Source: Flavobacteriaceae bacterium (GTDB lineage: Bacteria > Bacteroidota > Bacteroidia > Flavobacteriales > Flavobacteriaceae). From it: a DNA stretch of 64,000 bases. This document shows, one piece after another, positions 55,158-64,000 of this stretch. The notes under the pieces were generated by a model, which saw only the letters and a list, made by a program, of their open reading frames with translations, searched no databases and was not told the DNA's origin. The DNA lies in NCBI GenBank assembly GCA_002746415.1, contig NVXD01000009.1:1-64000 (forward strand), in the 5' to 3' direction. A program made the position numbers and the translations under genes. The stretch's first letter is position 1, and each line of letters starts with the position of its first letter.

Positions 55158-57035
55158 ATGCAAAACAATAAGAATAATTTATCAAGAAGAAAATTTTTAA
55201 CCGCTACCACCGTAGCATCCCTAGCCTTTGGTGTTGCTACATTAAATAATTGCACTTCAAAAGAAAAATTGTTAGACAAAAAACATGCTTTAGGATCCTT
55301 TTTAAAAAAGGGATATACCCATAAAGATGGATATGCTGGTTTATTATTTTCGCAAATAGGATATGAGTTGGGTTTACCCGTGAAAATAATTATAAGGTTG
55401 CCAAAAAAAGAGTATTTGTCTAATAAGGCAATTTGCACTCTAGAACCCGAAGAAAACGGACAAACATATAAAACAAAAGGGGAGTATTGGGGAGAAATTT
55501 GGGGAAGCCATTGGTGGATATTTCAATTTAATGATATTAAGCAAGAAGGAGAGTGGAATATTAGTGTAGTAGATAATAATATTCTCGTTTTTGCTGGGGA
55601 AGGTTTAAAAGTGCAAAAAAACATTTTATGGTCACAAACTATTGAATATGCTTCAGTTGATATGCTAGAACGAAGAATGCACTTTACTAAAGTTGGTGCT
55701 GGCTGGCAAGATGCAGGTACTCTTTGGGTAGAAAATTGCTCACAAAGTGGAATGATAATAAGTTTAGAAGATTTATTAGAAAAATCGTCCAAACAATTTA
55801 ATCAAAAATTTATTAGACGCATTCAGGAACAAATCATTGTTGGTTGTAATTATTTGGTAATGACCCAGAAAAAAGCTAAAGAATTGGGGTATGCTGAAGG
55901 GGCTTTCACACATGACCTCCATGGGCATGAACATGATATTATTCCTAATGATGCCAATAAAGCTGTTGTTGCTTTATTAAGAGCTTCAGCTTTGTTACCA
56001 GATACTTACCAGGACAAAAAAAAGGAGTATCTAGAAGCTGGTATTAAAGGATATTATTGGATTACACAGCTAGCCAAACCTCTAGGAAGTATTGGTATGC
56101 AAATTTCTCAACGTGGAATTCCAGACAATACCGTTATTCCAAATAATGAATGGCCAACAAGAGATTTATTAATGATGTGTTGGGCATCTATTGAATTATG
56201 GAAAATTAATGATAGCGATGAAGCAAAGAAAAATGCAATTAATTATGCTAGTCAAATAATGAATAGGCAAATTCAGCAAGGCAATTCTGAAAATGGATAC
56301 TTTGGTCATTTTTATGAGTTTGACAGTTTAAATCACAGTGAAAATGCTTGGACCCATGGTATATTAAATAATAATAAAAAGGCATTTGGAACAGATATAG
56401 GGGCGTATTTTCCAAATTATTTAGTGCCTATTATTGAAATGTATAAAATTTGGCCAGATCATAAAGATCGTAATAATTGGCTGTCCACTTTAACTAATTT
56501 TGTTGAAGGATACTTAAAACCTGTTTGTAAAAATAGCCCTTTTAACCTTTTGCCTTTAGGTGTTTTTGGAGCGGAAGGACCAAATTGGTTTTGCGGAACT
56601 TTTCATGGTTCTAATGCTATTTATGGGTATACAGCAGCTTTGGCTATTGAGTTGTTTTTTTTATTAAAAGATGATGATCTAAAAGAAATTGCTTATGATA
56701 ACCTTCAATGGATAGCAGGTTTAAATAGTGGTATTACAAAGGAGAATGTAAAACTAGGTAGTATTGTTTTTAGTACTGATGTCCCAGATGGAGCTGCATT
56801 ACCAGCAAGTATGATTTGCGGTATCGGAAATAGATGGGCAGGTAGTTGGTTTCAAACACGAGGGGTAATTTGTAATGGTTTTACCAATGGGGAGCAATTT
56901 AAGTATGATATAGCAATAAATAAGAAGAATGACGGACCACACTCTTTTACCGATGAAGATTGGATACCGCATAGTGCTGGTTGGATAACAGGATTAATAC
57001 GGTTAAACCAAGCATTAGTGGCTAGTAATATTTAA
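55158..57035 (+). CDS. GH9-like glycoside hydrolase with Tat signal
   Basis: This 625-residue protein has a twin-arginine signal (SRRKF, residues 9-13), then a CelD-type N-terminal Ig-like domain (FSQIGYELGLPVKIIIRLP). The catalytic (alpha/alpha)6-barrel domain carries GWQDAG (182-187), equivalent to the GH9 catalytic DAG, and later FTDEDWIPHSAGWITGLIRL near the C-terminus. GH9 members are endo- or exo-glucanases or related. The usual DGGWYDAGDY is changed to VGAGWQDAGTLW, so the specificity may be unusual. It lies 162 bases after the BNR gene. Confidence 0.75.
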   Translation: MQNNKNNLSRRKFLTATTVASLAFGVATLNNCTSKEKLLDKKHALGSFLKKGYTHKDGYAGLLFSQIGYELGLPVKIIIRLPKKEYLSNKAICTLEPEENGQTYKTKGEYWGEIWGSHWWIFQFNDIKQEGEWNISVVDNNILVFAGEGLKVQKNILWSQTIEYASVDMLERRMHFTKVGAGWQDAGTLWVENCSQSGMIISLEDLLEKSSKQFNQKFIRRIQEQIIVGCNYLVMTQKKAKELGYAEGAFTHDLHGHEHDIIPNDANKAVVALLRASALLPDTYQDKKKEYLEAGIKGYYWITQLAKPLGSIGMQISQRGIPDNTVIPNNEWPTRDLLMMCWASIELWKINDSDEAKKNAINYASQIMNRQIQQGNSENGYFGHFYEFDSLNHSENAWTHGILNNNKKAFGTDIGAYFPNYLVPIIEMYKIWPDHKDRNNWLSTLTNFVEGYLKPVCKNSPFNLLPLGVFGAEGPNWFCGTFHGSNAIYGYTAALAIELFFLLKDDDLKEIAYDNLQWIAGLNSGITKENVKLGSIVFSTDVPDGAALPASMICGIGNRWAGSWFQTRGVICNGFTNGEQFKYDIAINKKNDGPHSFTDEDWIPHSAGWITGLIRLNQALVASNI

Positions 57036-57171
57036 AATAAAACTACTCCTGTATACTGTAATCAGTAGAATATGTTTAGGTTTTGTTGCTATTTATAAAG
57101 CATACCCTAACCAATAAAACCCAGCCATAAGCAAATAAACATTAGATCAAAATTTAAAGTATTAAAAGAGT

Positions 57172-60024
57172 ATGTTTAGCAAATTAGCGAAAAAAATTTC
57201 CTGGATGTTATTATTAATTTTTATAGCCTCCTGTAAAGAAGAACAATCTAATGAAATAGATTTGTCTGGAGAATGGTTATTCCAGCTAGACTCGTTAGAT
57301 TCAGGAATTAAAAATAAATGGTTTAAAAAGACCTTAACTGATAGGCTACAATTACCCGGTACGGTTACTACAAATGGTAAAGGAAGAAAGGTTGATGAAC
57401 ATACAAAATGGGTAGGTGATGTTATACTTGATAATAAAAATGATTGGACTAAGAACCCCAATTACCAACCATATTTAAAGGGTGATAAATACCTATTTCC
57501 TTTTTGGCTAATACCAGAATTGCATTATTACGGTGCTGCTTGGTTTCAAAAAGAAATATTGGTGCCTGAGCATTGGAATGATAAGCATTTAGAACTTGTT
57601 TTAGAACGTTGTCACTGGGAAACAAAAGTATGGATAAATGATGTTGAAATAGGAAGTAACAATAGTTTAGGTACCGCCCATAGATATTATTTGTCTGGAG
57701 TGCTGAAACCCGGAAAAAACAAAATAACAATATGTGTAGATAATCGTGTAAAAAATATAGATGTGGGGCCAAATTCCCATAGTATTTCAGACCACACTCA
57801 AGGCAATTGGAACGGGATTATAGGAGAAATGAAATTAATAAAAACCGATAGAGTTTTCGTTAAAAATATTCAAGTTTATCCTGATATAGCAGACAAGAAA
57901 ATAAAAGTAGTTTTGTCTATTTCTAATACTACTAATTTTGAACAAAAAGCAAAAATAAGTCTTCAAACGGTACAAAATAAATCCAAAAATAGTGGTGTAT
58001 TATTTACAAAGAATTTAACCTTAAAAAAAGGCACAGAAGTAATTGAGTTGGAATATGATATGGGCGAAAATATTGCCCTTTGGGATGAATTTACCCCCAA
58101 TTTATACACCCTAAAGTCTACTCTAAAAACAGATGTAACAAACAACCAAAAAGAAACCGTTTTTGGTATGCGAGAATTTATTGTAAAGAATAAACAATTG
58201 GTTGTAAATGATAGGCCTGTTTTTTTAAGAGGTACATTAGAGTCTGCAATTTTTCCTAAAACAGGTTTTCCACCAACAAATGTTGAAGCTTGGAAACGTA
58301 TCCTAAATATTTGTAGAGCACATGGGTTAAATCATATTCGTTTTCATTCTTGGTGTCCTCCAAAAGCAGCATTTATTGCAGCAGATGAATTGGGTTTCTA
58401 TTTACAAGTAGAAGTTTCTTCCTGGGCAAACCAAGGTGCATCGGTTGGGGATGGAAAACCACTTGATAGTTGGCTTTACAAAGAAAGTAATAGAATGATA
58501 AAAGCTTATGGTAATCACCCATCGTTCTGTATGATGTCTTATGGCAATGAACCAGCAGGAAAATTTCATGAAAAATTTCTTACTGAATTTGTTAATTATT
58601 GGAGAGTCAAAGACCAAAGAAGACTTTATACTAGCGGAGCTGGGTGGCCGATGATTGATGAAAATGATTTTCATTTGAGTCATCATAAAGTTAGAATTCA
58701 AGGTTGGGGAGAAGGACTTAATAGTATAATTAATAGTAAGGCTCCAAGTAGTGATTATAATTTTTATGAAGCTGTGAAAAATTTAAAAGCACCAATGGTA
58801 AGTCATGAAATTGGGCAATGGTGTGCATACCCAAATTTCAAAGAACTGGAGAAATATAAAAATAGCCACTTAAAGGCTACCAATTTTGAAATTTTTGAGC
58901 GTAGTTTAAAAGACCATGGCATGGAACACTTGTCAGAAGATTTTCTATTGGCATCCGGTAAATTACAAGCATTATGTTATAAAGCTGATATAGAAGCAGC
59001 ATTAAGAACCCCGGGTTTTGGTGGGTTTCAATTGTTGGGTTTGCATGATTTTCCAGGACAAGGTAGTGCACTGGTTGGAGTGTTGGATCCTTTTTGGGAA
59101 CAGAAAGGATATATATCTCCTGAAGAATACAGACGTTTTTGCAATGAAACGGTTCCTCTAGTAAAATTTCCTAAAAGAATTTATATTAGTGATGAACCCA
59201 TAAATGTAGGTGTAGATGTATCTCATTTTGGGGAGTATCAACTAAAAAAAGCAAGGCCCAAATGGAAAATCACAAATACCAAAGGTGGAATTCTCCAAAA
59301 AGGTGTTTTTAAAGCTATGGACATCAACTGGGGTAATGCCATAGCCCTAGGTGAAATAATAACTTCAATACATACAGAAATACCTGTTCAATTAAATTTA
59401 GAAGTTGAAGTTAACGGATTTAAAAACGGATGGGATTTTTGGGTATATCCGGCTGTAACCAAAGAAAAGGAAGATGGTATATTAATTGTTCAGAAATTAA
59501 CACCTGAAACAATAAAAATATTAGAAGAAGGTGGAAATGTCCTTCTTACTATAAAAAAAGGAAGTGTATCCTCAGAGTTTGGTGGAGATATAGGTGTTGG
59601 TTTTTCAAGTATCTTCTGGAATACGGCATGGACAGGGGGTCAAAAACCGCATACCTTGGGAATTCTGTGTAATCCAGAACATCCGGCATTAGCAGAATTT
59701 CCAACTGAATACCATTCCAATTGGCAGTGGTGGGATGCTATGAGCCATTCTAATGCCATTAATTTAGAACGCTTTTCTCAGAAGGTAATCCCTATTGTGC
59801 GTGTAATTGATGATTGGGTTACTAATAGAAGCCTTTCTTTGCTTTTTGAAGCTAAAATTGGTAAGGGGAAATTGTTGTTTTCAGGGGTAGATTTAATCGA
59901 AAATAATGAAAATAGACCTGAAGCAAGGCAGTTATTACACAGTTTACTACAGTACATGAAAAGTGACAAATTTTCCCCAAAAACAACATTAGGAAAGAAT
60001 GAAATTACTAAAGTTTTTAAGTAA
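57172..60024 (+). CDS. Glycoside hydrolase family 2 protein (lipoprotein)
   Basis: This 950-residue protein has a lipoprotein signal (LLLIFIASC, Cys21). The GH2 layout is seen: sugar-binding jelly roll (about 28-225: LSGEWLFQLD, LELVLERCHWETKVWINDVE), Ig-like domain (225-335), then TIM barrel (about 340-640). The catalytic acid/base is Glu460 in MMSYGNEPAG and the nucleophile Glu546 in VSHEIGQW. The last 250 residues hold further beta domains. GH2 covers beta-galactosidases, glucuronidases, mannosidases and others; the exact sugar is not evident. Confidence 0.87.
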   Translation: MFSKLAKKISWMLLLIFIASCKEEQSNEIDLSGEWLFQLDSLDSGIKNKWFKKTLTDRLQLPGTVTTNGKGRKVDEHTKWVGDVILDNKNDWTKNPNYQPYLKGDKYLFPFWLIPELHYYGAAWFQKEILVPEHWNDKHLELVLERCHWETKVWINDVEIGSNNSLGTAHRYYLSGVLKPGKNKITICVDNRVKNIDVGPNSHSISDHTQGNWNGIIGEMKLIKTDRVFVKNIQVYPDIADKKIKVVLSISNTTNFEQKAKISLQTVQNKSKNSGVLFTKNLTLKKGTEVIELEYDMGENIALWDEFTPNLYTLKSTLKTDVTNNQKETVFGMREFIVKNKQLVVNDRPVFLRGTLESAIFPKTGFPPTNVEAWKRILNICRAHGLNHIRFHSWCPPKAAFIAADELGFYLQVEVSSWANQGASVGDGKPLDSWLYKESNRMIKAYGNHPSFCMMSYGNEPAGKFHEKFLTEFVNYWRVKDQRRLYTSGAGWPMIDENDFHLSHHKVRIQGWGEGLNSIINSKAPSSDYNFYEAVKNLKAPMVSHEIGQWCAYPNFKELEKYKNSHLKATNFEIFERSLKDHGMEHLSEDFLLASGKLQALCYKADIEAALRTPGFGGFQLLGLHDFPGQGSALVGVLDPFWEQKGYISPEEYRRFCNETVPLVKFPKRIYISDEPINVGVDVSHFGEYQLKKARPKWKITNTKGGILQKGVFKAMDINWGNAIALGEIITSIHTEIPVQLNLEVEVNGFKNGWDFWVYPAVTKEKEDGILIVQKLTPETIKILEEGGNVLLTIKKGSVSSEFGGDIGVGFSSIFWNTAWTGGQKPHTLGILCNPEHPALAEFPTEYHSNWQWWDAMSHSNAINLERFSQKVIPIVRVIDDWVTNRSLSLLFEAKIGKGKLLFSGVDLIENNENRPEARQLLHSLLQYMKSDKFSPKTTLGKNEITKVFK

Positions 60025-60466
60025 ATTAAAAGGAATGAAAAAAGGCGAAGTTAAATGACAATGGATAAGGAATAAGTCTGAAAATGGAAAAACTTAGGAC
60101 AAAGAACTTGCAGAAGTAAGAAGGTCTTATTTTCAACTGATTGTCGAGATATTTATGGAAAGTCAACCATATTTTAGCTATTTGACTCCATATGAAACCA
60201 AAACGTTTTCACCGTTTTGGTAGGGGTTTATAAATTTAGGCCTAATGTAAAATACTAATATCGCTTTTGTCATTCGATTAAAGGTAACTGTGAAGGAATT
60301 AATAGGGGTAGGGATTAACAAACTTCCTCGGGTGAATGTTCATTACGAATAAATATACCTAGACAAATAAAGTCAAATCCCTGACAATTATGTGAATTGC
60401 ATTCTGTATTTTATATTTTAAGTTTGCTTATTGCCAGAGAATTAACACGATTTAAAATAATAAATA
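60025..60466. other. Intergenic region with possible relic sequence
   Basis: These 442 bases have no convincing gene. An inverted repeat with arms ACCAAAACG and CGTTTTGGT (60197-60221) is present without a T tract. The region marks a visible rise in G+C in the genes that follow, so it may be a junction between segments of different origin. Confidence 0.45.
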
Positions 60467-61861
60467 ATGAGAATGAATTTAAAAGTGAACGTATTCCTTA
60501 TATTTCTTTTACTAGGACAATTGGGTAATTCTCAGAAATTAAGAGTTAGCGAAAATAACCGTTTTCTGGAAACAGAGGAAGGTAAGCCATTTTTTTGGTT
60601 GGCGGATACAGCTTGGGAACTCTTCCACCGTTGTAACAAAGAGGAGGTAGATATGTACTTACAAAAACGAGCCGAACAAGGTTTCAATGTTATTCAAGCG
60701 GTGGCTTTGGCTGAATTAGAAGGCCTTAATATACCGAATTCATATGGAGAAACACCCTTAATTGATAATGATCCAACAAGACCTAATGATAAGTATTTCG
60801 AACATGTAGATTACGTCATCAAAAAGGCACAAGAACTAGATTTATACATCGCTTTATTACCTACATGGGGAGACAAAGTCAACTTAAAGAGCTGGGGCAA
60901 GGGGCCAATAGTTTTCAATACGGAGAATGCTCGACACTTTGGTAAATGGATTGGAGCTAGATATAAAGATTATGATAATGTGATTTGGGTAATAGGAGGT
61001 GACCGAAACCCAAGAGAAGACAGCGATGATATAAGGATTTGGAACGAAATGGCTGAAGGGGTAGCAGATGGGGCAGGAGGATATGAAAATACACTTATGA
61101 CCTTTCATCCTCAACCAAAAGATGATGGTGGCTCATCCACTTGGTTTCATAAAGAAAAATGGTTAGATTTTAATATGCACCAAACAGGTCATTGCGCACA
61201 AAAGCCAACCTATAAGAATATAAGCTACGATTATCATTTAAGTGACACTAAACCTGTATTGGATGGAGAGCCCTTGTACGAGGGTCATCCCAATTGCTTT
61301 CGTCCTGATGAATTTGGTCACAGCATACCAGAGGACATTAGACGTATAATGTATTGGAACGTGTTTGCTGGTGGTTTTGGGCAAACTTACGGATGCCATG
61401 CAGTATGGCAAATGTTTACACAAAATCGTGAAGGTATTAATAAACCTTTACGTCCTTGGACCGTTGCCCTTGACCTGCCCTTGGCCAACCAAGTCAAGCA
61501 CCTAAAAAACTTGATGCTTTCTCGTCCTTTCCTTACGCGTATTCCAGATCAATCAATTGTGATTGGAGAACAAGAGGATTCCGAAAATTATGTGATGGCA
61601 ACCCGCGATAGTGAAGGAACCTATGCTATGATATTTTTTCCTACTGGCAAACCTACAAAATTGAATTTAAATGTTTTAACTGGTAAATCGTTGAAAATGT
61701 GGTGGTACGATACCCGTACGGGGTACGCCACGGAAGTAGGAATCCAAAAGAAATCTAGTGAAGTCATGATAACACCACCATCTTCGGGCAAGGGCCAGGA
61801 TTGGGTACTTGTATTAGATGATGCCAAGCAAAAATTCAAGGCTCCAGGAAAATTAAATTGA
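60467..61861 (+). CDS. GH140/DUF4038-type glycoside hydrolase (apiosidase-like)
   Basis: This 464-residue protein has a signal peptide (ending LGNSQ). The DUF4038 TIM barrel includes RFLETEEGKPFFWLADTAWE and QGFNVIQAVALAE. Likely catalytic residues are Asp179 in VIWVIGGDRNP and Glu268 in PVLDGEPLYEGHP. A C-terminal collagen-binding-type domain (LKMWWYDTRTGYATE, then QDWVLVLDD) ends it. The family founder cuts apiose-linked chains of rhamnogalacturonan II. An older copy is decayed at 49937-50201. The next gene (permease) starts 10 bases later, so the enzyme and transporter are co-transcribed. Confidence 0.85.
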   Translation: MRMNLKVNVFLIFLLLGQLGNSQKLRVSENNRFLETEEGKPFFWLADTAWELFHRCNKEEVDMYLQKRAEQGFNVIQAVALAELEGLNIPNSYGETPLIDNDPTRPNDKYFEHVDYVIKKAQELDLYIALLPTWGDKVNLKSWGKGPIVFNTENARHFGKWIGARYKDYDNVIWVIGGDRNPREDSDDIRIWNEMAEGVADGAGGYENTLMTFHPQPKDDGGSSTWFHKEKWLDFNMHQTGHCAQKPTYKNISYDYHLSDTKPVLDGEPLYEGHPNCFRPDEFGHSIPEDIRRIMYWNVFAGGFGQTYGCHAVWQMFTQNREGINKPLRPWTVALDLPLANQVKHLKNLMLSRPFLTRIPDQSIVIGEQEDSENYVMATRDSEGTYAMIFFPTGKPTKLNLNVLTGKSLKMWWYDTRTGYATEVGIQKKSSEVMITPPSSGKGQDWVLVLDDAKQKFKAPGKLN

Positions 61862-61871
61862 CCATTATAGG

Positions 61872-62843
61872 ATGATAGAAAGTACAGCTAATAAGTTGCT
61901 CGGAAAATCTGAAAACACGACTGTATACGTTTGTGTGTTGTACTACTTTATAATGGCTATTTTTGTACCTGGGTTTTTCACCATTCACAACTCGTGGAAC
62001 CTTTTATTTAATCTCTTGCCATTGCTCATAGTCGCTATTGGGCAAACTTACGTAATGCTAGGGGCAGGTATTGATCTTTCGGTCACCTCTATAGTTGCAA
62101 TGACAAGTATTATAGGGGGCTACTGTCTTAGTGATATTACCGCTTTTATAGAACCTGTTTGGTTAAGGATTGTTTTTAGCCTAGGAGCTATGTTATTGAC
62201 AGGAGCATTAATAGGACTTATAAATGGGGTGTCGGTCGCCAAACTGGGTATGCCTGCATTTATGGTAACACTCACTACGATGATGCTATTTAGTGGAACT
62301 GCGATTTGGCTTACCAGATCCCAAAATAGTTATATGTTGCCCGAATCATTCGTCAACATGCCCTATACCAGTTTGTGGTTTATTCCACTTCCTTTGCTTA
62401 TTGGATTGGTCGTAGTAGGAATAGCGTATTTCCTACTCAATAATACCCTGTATGGTGAATGGTTGCCATCAGTTGGTATGAATAGCAAAACGGCCGCAAT
62501 ATCGGGAGTAAAAGTGCAATCAACGACAATATGGTCATACATTATCTGTGGATGCTGCGCAGCCGTTGCCTCAATTTTATATACTGCCCGTTTGGAAACT
62601 GGTTCACCTGTAATGGGGCAGCACATTTTGTTAGATGTAATCGGGTCGGTGGTCATCGGTGGGACCAGTCTCTTCGGAGGGGTCGGTAAAATCCAATGGA
62701 CAGTAATAGGAGCAGTTTTTATAATCATGCTCGATAATAGCCTCAACCTGATGGGGATGTCTTATTTCTTGATCATGATTATAAAAGGGTTGGTTATTTT
62801 ACTGGCGGCAATGATGAATTTATTAAAAGAAGGAAAGTACTAA
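61872..62843 (+). CDS. CUT2-type sugar ABC transporter permease (RbsC-like)
   Basis: This 323-residue protein has about nine or ten membrane segments. It carries the CUT2 permease signature: NLLPLLIVAIGQTYVMLGAGIDLSVTS and INGVSVAKLGMPAFMVTLTT in the first half, then GEWLPSVGMNSKTAAISGV and GSVVIGGTSLFGGVGKIQWT near the end. These match RbsC, XylH and related permeases for ribose, xylose and rhamnose. It stands between the GH140 gene (10-base gap) and the ATPase gene (11-base gap). No substrate-binding protein is seen inside the window. Confidence 0.9.
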   Translation: MIESTANKLLGKSENTTVYVCVLYYFIMAIFVPGFFTIHNSWNLLFNLLPLLIVAIGQTYVMLGAGIDLSVTSIVAMTSIIGGYCLSDITAFIEPVWLRIVFSLGAMLLTGALIGLINGVSVAKLGMPAFMVTLTTMMLFSGTAIWLTRSQNSYMLPESFVNMPYTSLWFIPLPLLIGLVVVGIAYFLLNNTLYGEWLPSVGMNSKTAAISGVKVQSTTIWSYIICGCCAAVASILYTARLETGSPVMGQHILLDVIGSVVIGGTSLFGGVGKIQWTVIGAVFIIMLDNSLNLMGMSYFLIMIIKGLVILLAAMMNLLKEGKY

Positions 62844-62854
62844 CCTCGGTATAT

Positions 62855-64000
62855 ATGTTATTGCAACTGAAAAATATCAAAAAGTCGTTCGGTAAGGTGG
62901 AAGTTCTCAAGGGAATTACTTTTTCTTTGGACGAAGGAATGATTCTTGGATTAATTGGTGAGAATGGTGCGGGAAAATCCACGATGATGAACCTTTTAGG
63001 GGGTATTTTCCCTCCTACGGCCGGTGAGATGTTTCTAAATGGAGAAACCTATCTGCCAAATTCGCCCATAGCGGCCCAATCGAAGGGTGTTGCATTCATT
63101 CATCAAGAGTTAAATCTCTTTCCTAATCTTAGTATTGCCGAAAACCTGTTCATTAATCAATTTCCAAAAAAACGCTTTTTTGGCGTTTCCAGAATTGACA
63201 AAAAGACTATTAATGTCAAGGCGAAAGAACTATTGGGTCAAGTGGGGCTTACAATGGACCCCAACAAAAAAGTAGAGGAGCTAAGTCCGGCCCCTCGGCA
63301 ATTGGTGGAAATTGCCAAGGCGCTGGGTGCTAATCCGAAGATTATCATTTTTGATGAACCAACTACTTCGCTTTCGCATCACGAGGCTAAGAAGTTATTT
63401 GAACTTATCAAAAAACTTAAGGCACAAGGGATTGCTATGATCTACATCAGCCATAATCTAGACGATGTACTGAAATTGGTAGATTCTGTTGCGATCTTAC
63501 GAGATGGGGAACTGGTAAGGATGGATGAGAAAAAAAGTTTCGACATTCAAACTATGGTAAAAGAAATGGTGGGTAGAGAGATGTTGGAATTTTTCCCTGG
63601 ACGCATGAAAAAAATAGGGAAAAAGGTTTTAGAAGTTGAAAACCTGACTGCCAAGGGGTTTATCAAGGATGTTACGTTCCATATCAAGAAGCAAGAGGTA
63701 GTAGGGTTTTATGGCTTAGTGGGGGCGGGAAGATCTGAAATGGTTAGGGTGCTTTACGGACTGGATCGTTTTGATTCGGGCAGTATTGTTTGGAAAGGAG
63801 AGTTAATCGACAAAACCAATCCAGTTTTGTCTATACAAAGAGGCATTGCTTTTTTAACAGAAGATAGAATAGAAGAAGGCTTGCTTACTCGGATGAACAT
63901 TCAAAAAAATGCCCAGTTGGCGGCTTTAGGCCATTTTACTAAAGGGTTGTTGCATCGTATCAATCGTTTTGAAGCCAAAGAAAAAGTAAAGGAAAAAGTA
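62855..64000 (+). CDS. Sugar ABC transporter ATPase, CUT2 type (RbsA-like), partial at window edge
   Basis: The frame is open from ATG 62855 to the edge (382 codons). The first ATPase domain has Walker A GENGAGKST, the Q-loop FIHQELNLFPNLS, a signature that reads LSPAPRQLVEIAKAL (the usual Gly-Gly replaced by Pro-Ala-Pro) and Walker B IIIFDEPTTSL. The second domain starts with GLVGAGRSEM, the degenerate form typical of RbsA. The full protein should have about 500 residues. It follows the permease in the same operon and completes the pair. Confidence 0.88.
   Translation, partial: MLLQLKNIKKSFGKVEVLKGITFSLDEGMILGLIGENGAGKSTMMNLLGGIFPPTAGEMFLNGETYLPNSPIAAQSKGVAFIHQELNLFPNLSIAENLFINQFPKKRFFGVSRIDKKTINVKAKELLGQVGLTMDPNKKVEELSPAPRQLVEIAKALGANPKIIIFDEPTTSLSHHEAKKLFELIKKLKAQGIAMIYISHNLDDVLKLVDSVAILRDGELVRMDEKKSFDIQTMVKEMVGREMLEFFPGRMKKIGKKVLEVENLTAKGFIKDVTFHIKKQEVVGFYGLVGAGRSEMVRVLYGLDRFDSGSIVWKGELIDKTNPVLSIQRGIAFLTEDRIEEGLLTRMNIQKNAQLAALGHFTKGLLHRINRFEAKEKVKEKV

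Noticed and set aside
60197-60221. Hairpin ACCAAAACG...CGTTTTGGT considered as a GH2 terminator
   Set aside because: It lies about 170 bases beyond the GH2 stop codon and lacks a T tract; its role remains unclear.
1-64000. CRISPR array, rRNA genes or prophage
   Set aside because: No regularly spaced repeats of 25-40 bases, no rRNA signatures and no phage structural genes were seen while reading both strands.

Overview
The window reads as chromosome of a low-GC member of the Bacteroidota, most likely Flavobacteriaceae. The evidence is direct. There is a tmRNA whose tag reads GDNNYALAA, several candidate promoters with the Bacteroidota -7 form TAnnTTTG, a SusC/SusD pair, a hybrid two-component (HTCS) sensor, and many families typical of this group (DUF1361, HTH/Coq4 cluster, DUF3857, PpgK, LytTR). 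There is no rRNA operon, no complete tRNA and no CRISPR array.

Bases 1-1100 hold an integration scar beside ssrA: the N-terminal part of a Bacteroidota tyrosine recombinase, cut off by what looks like an IS end, lying just past the 3' end of the tmRNA gene. Bases 1.3-25.5 kb are mostly core genome. They contain a LYS1/alanine-dehydrogenase-like enzyme, a six-gene minus-strand operon (membrane proteins, a winged-helix regulator and a Coq4-like protein) carrying two copies of a near-identical operator, a PHP phosphoesterase, two transglutaminase-fold proteins, kdsA, typA, polyphosphate glucokinase, a membrane-NUDIX protein overlapping ftsE, a TPR/beta-barrel pair, a NIPSNAP protein, a tandem pair of OmpA-type proteins and an RluA-type pseudouridine synthase that may use a non-standard start codon.

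Bases 25.5-33.5 kb are an AT-rich stretch with two LytTR regulators, small unknown genes, and a dinB-dnaE mutagenesis cassette behind a dense cluster of palindromes. At 33.71 kb lies a 23-base piece matching the 3' end of a tRNA-Arg, next to a terminator. It looks like an attachment-site scar, and everything to its right looks accessory. First comes a three-gene HipB-HipS-HipT toxin-antitoxin system with spaced palindromic operators. It is followed by decayed pieces of a conjugative element (a TraN/DUF4138 relic and the end of an outer-membrane barrel) and a 32-base perfect palindrome.

From 37 kb to the right edge is a polysaccharide utilisation locus. It runs in the order HTCS sensor, SusC, SusD, an FG-GAP/ASPIC surface lipoprotein, two exported FAD-dependent oxidoreductases, a BNR-repeat protein, a GH9-like protein, a GH2 enzyme, a GH140/DUF4038 (apiosidase-like) enzyme, and a CUT2-type (ribose-like) sugar ABC transporter that runs off the end. 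An older GH140 gene has been reduced to its first and last codons at 49.9-50.2 kb. The present GH140 gene and the ABC genes look richer in G+C than the genes before them, which suggests that the right end was added separately. A plausible reading is a locus that takes apart a plant-type (possibly apiose-bearing) glycan and imports a released monosaccharide by ABC transport. The substrate is inference only.
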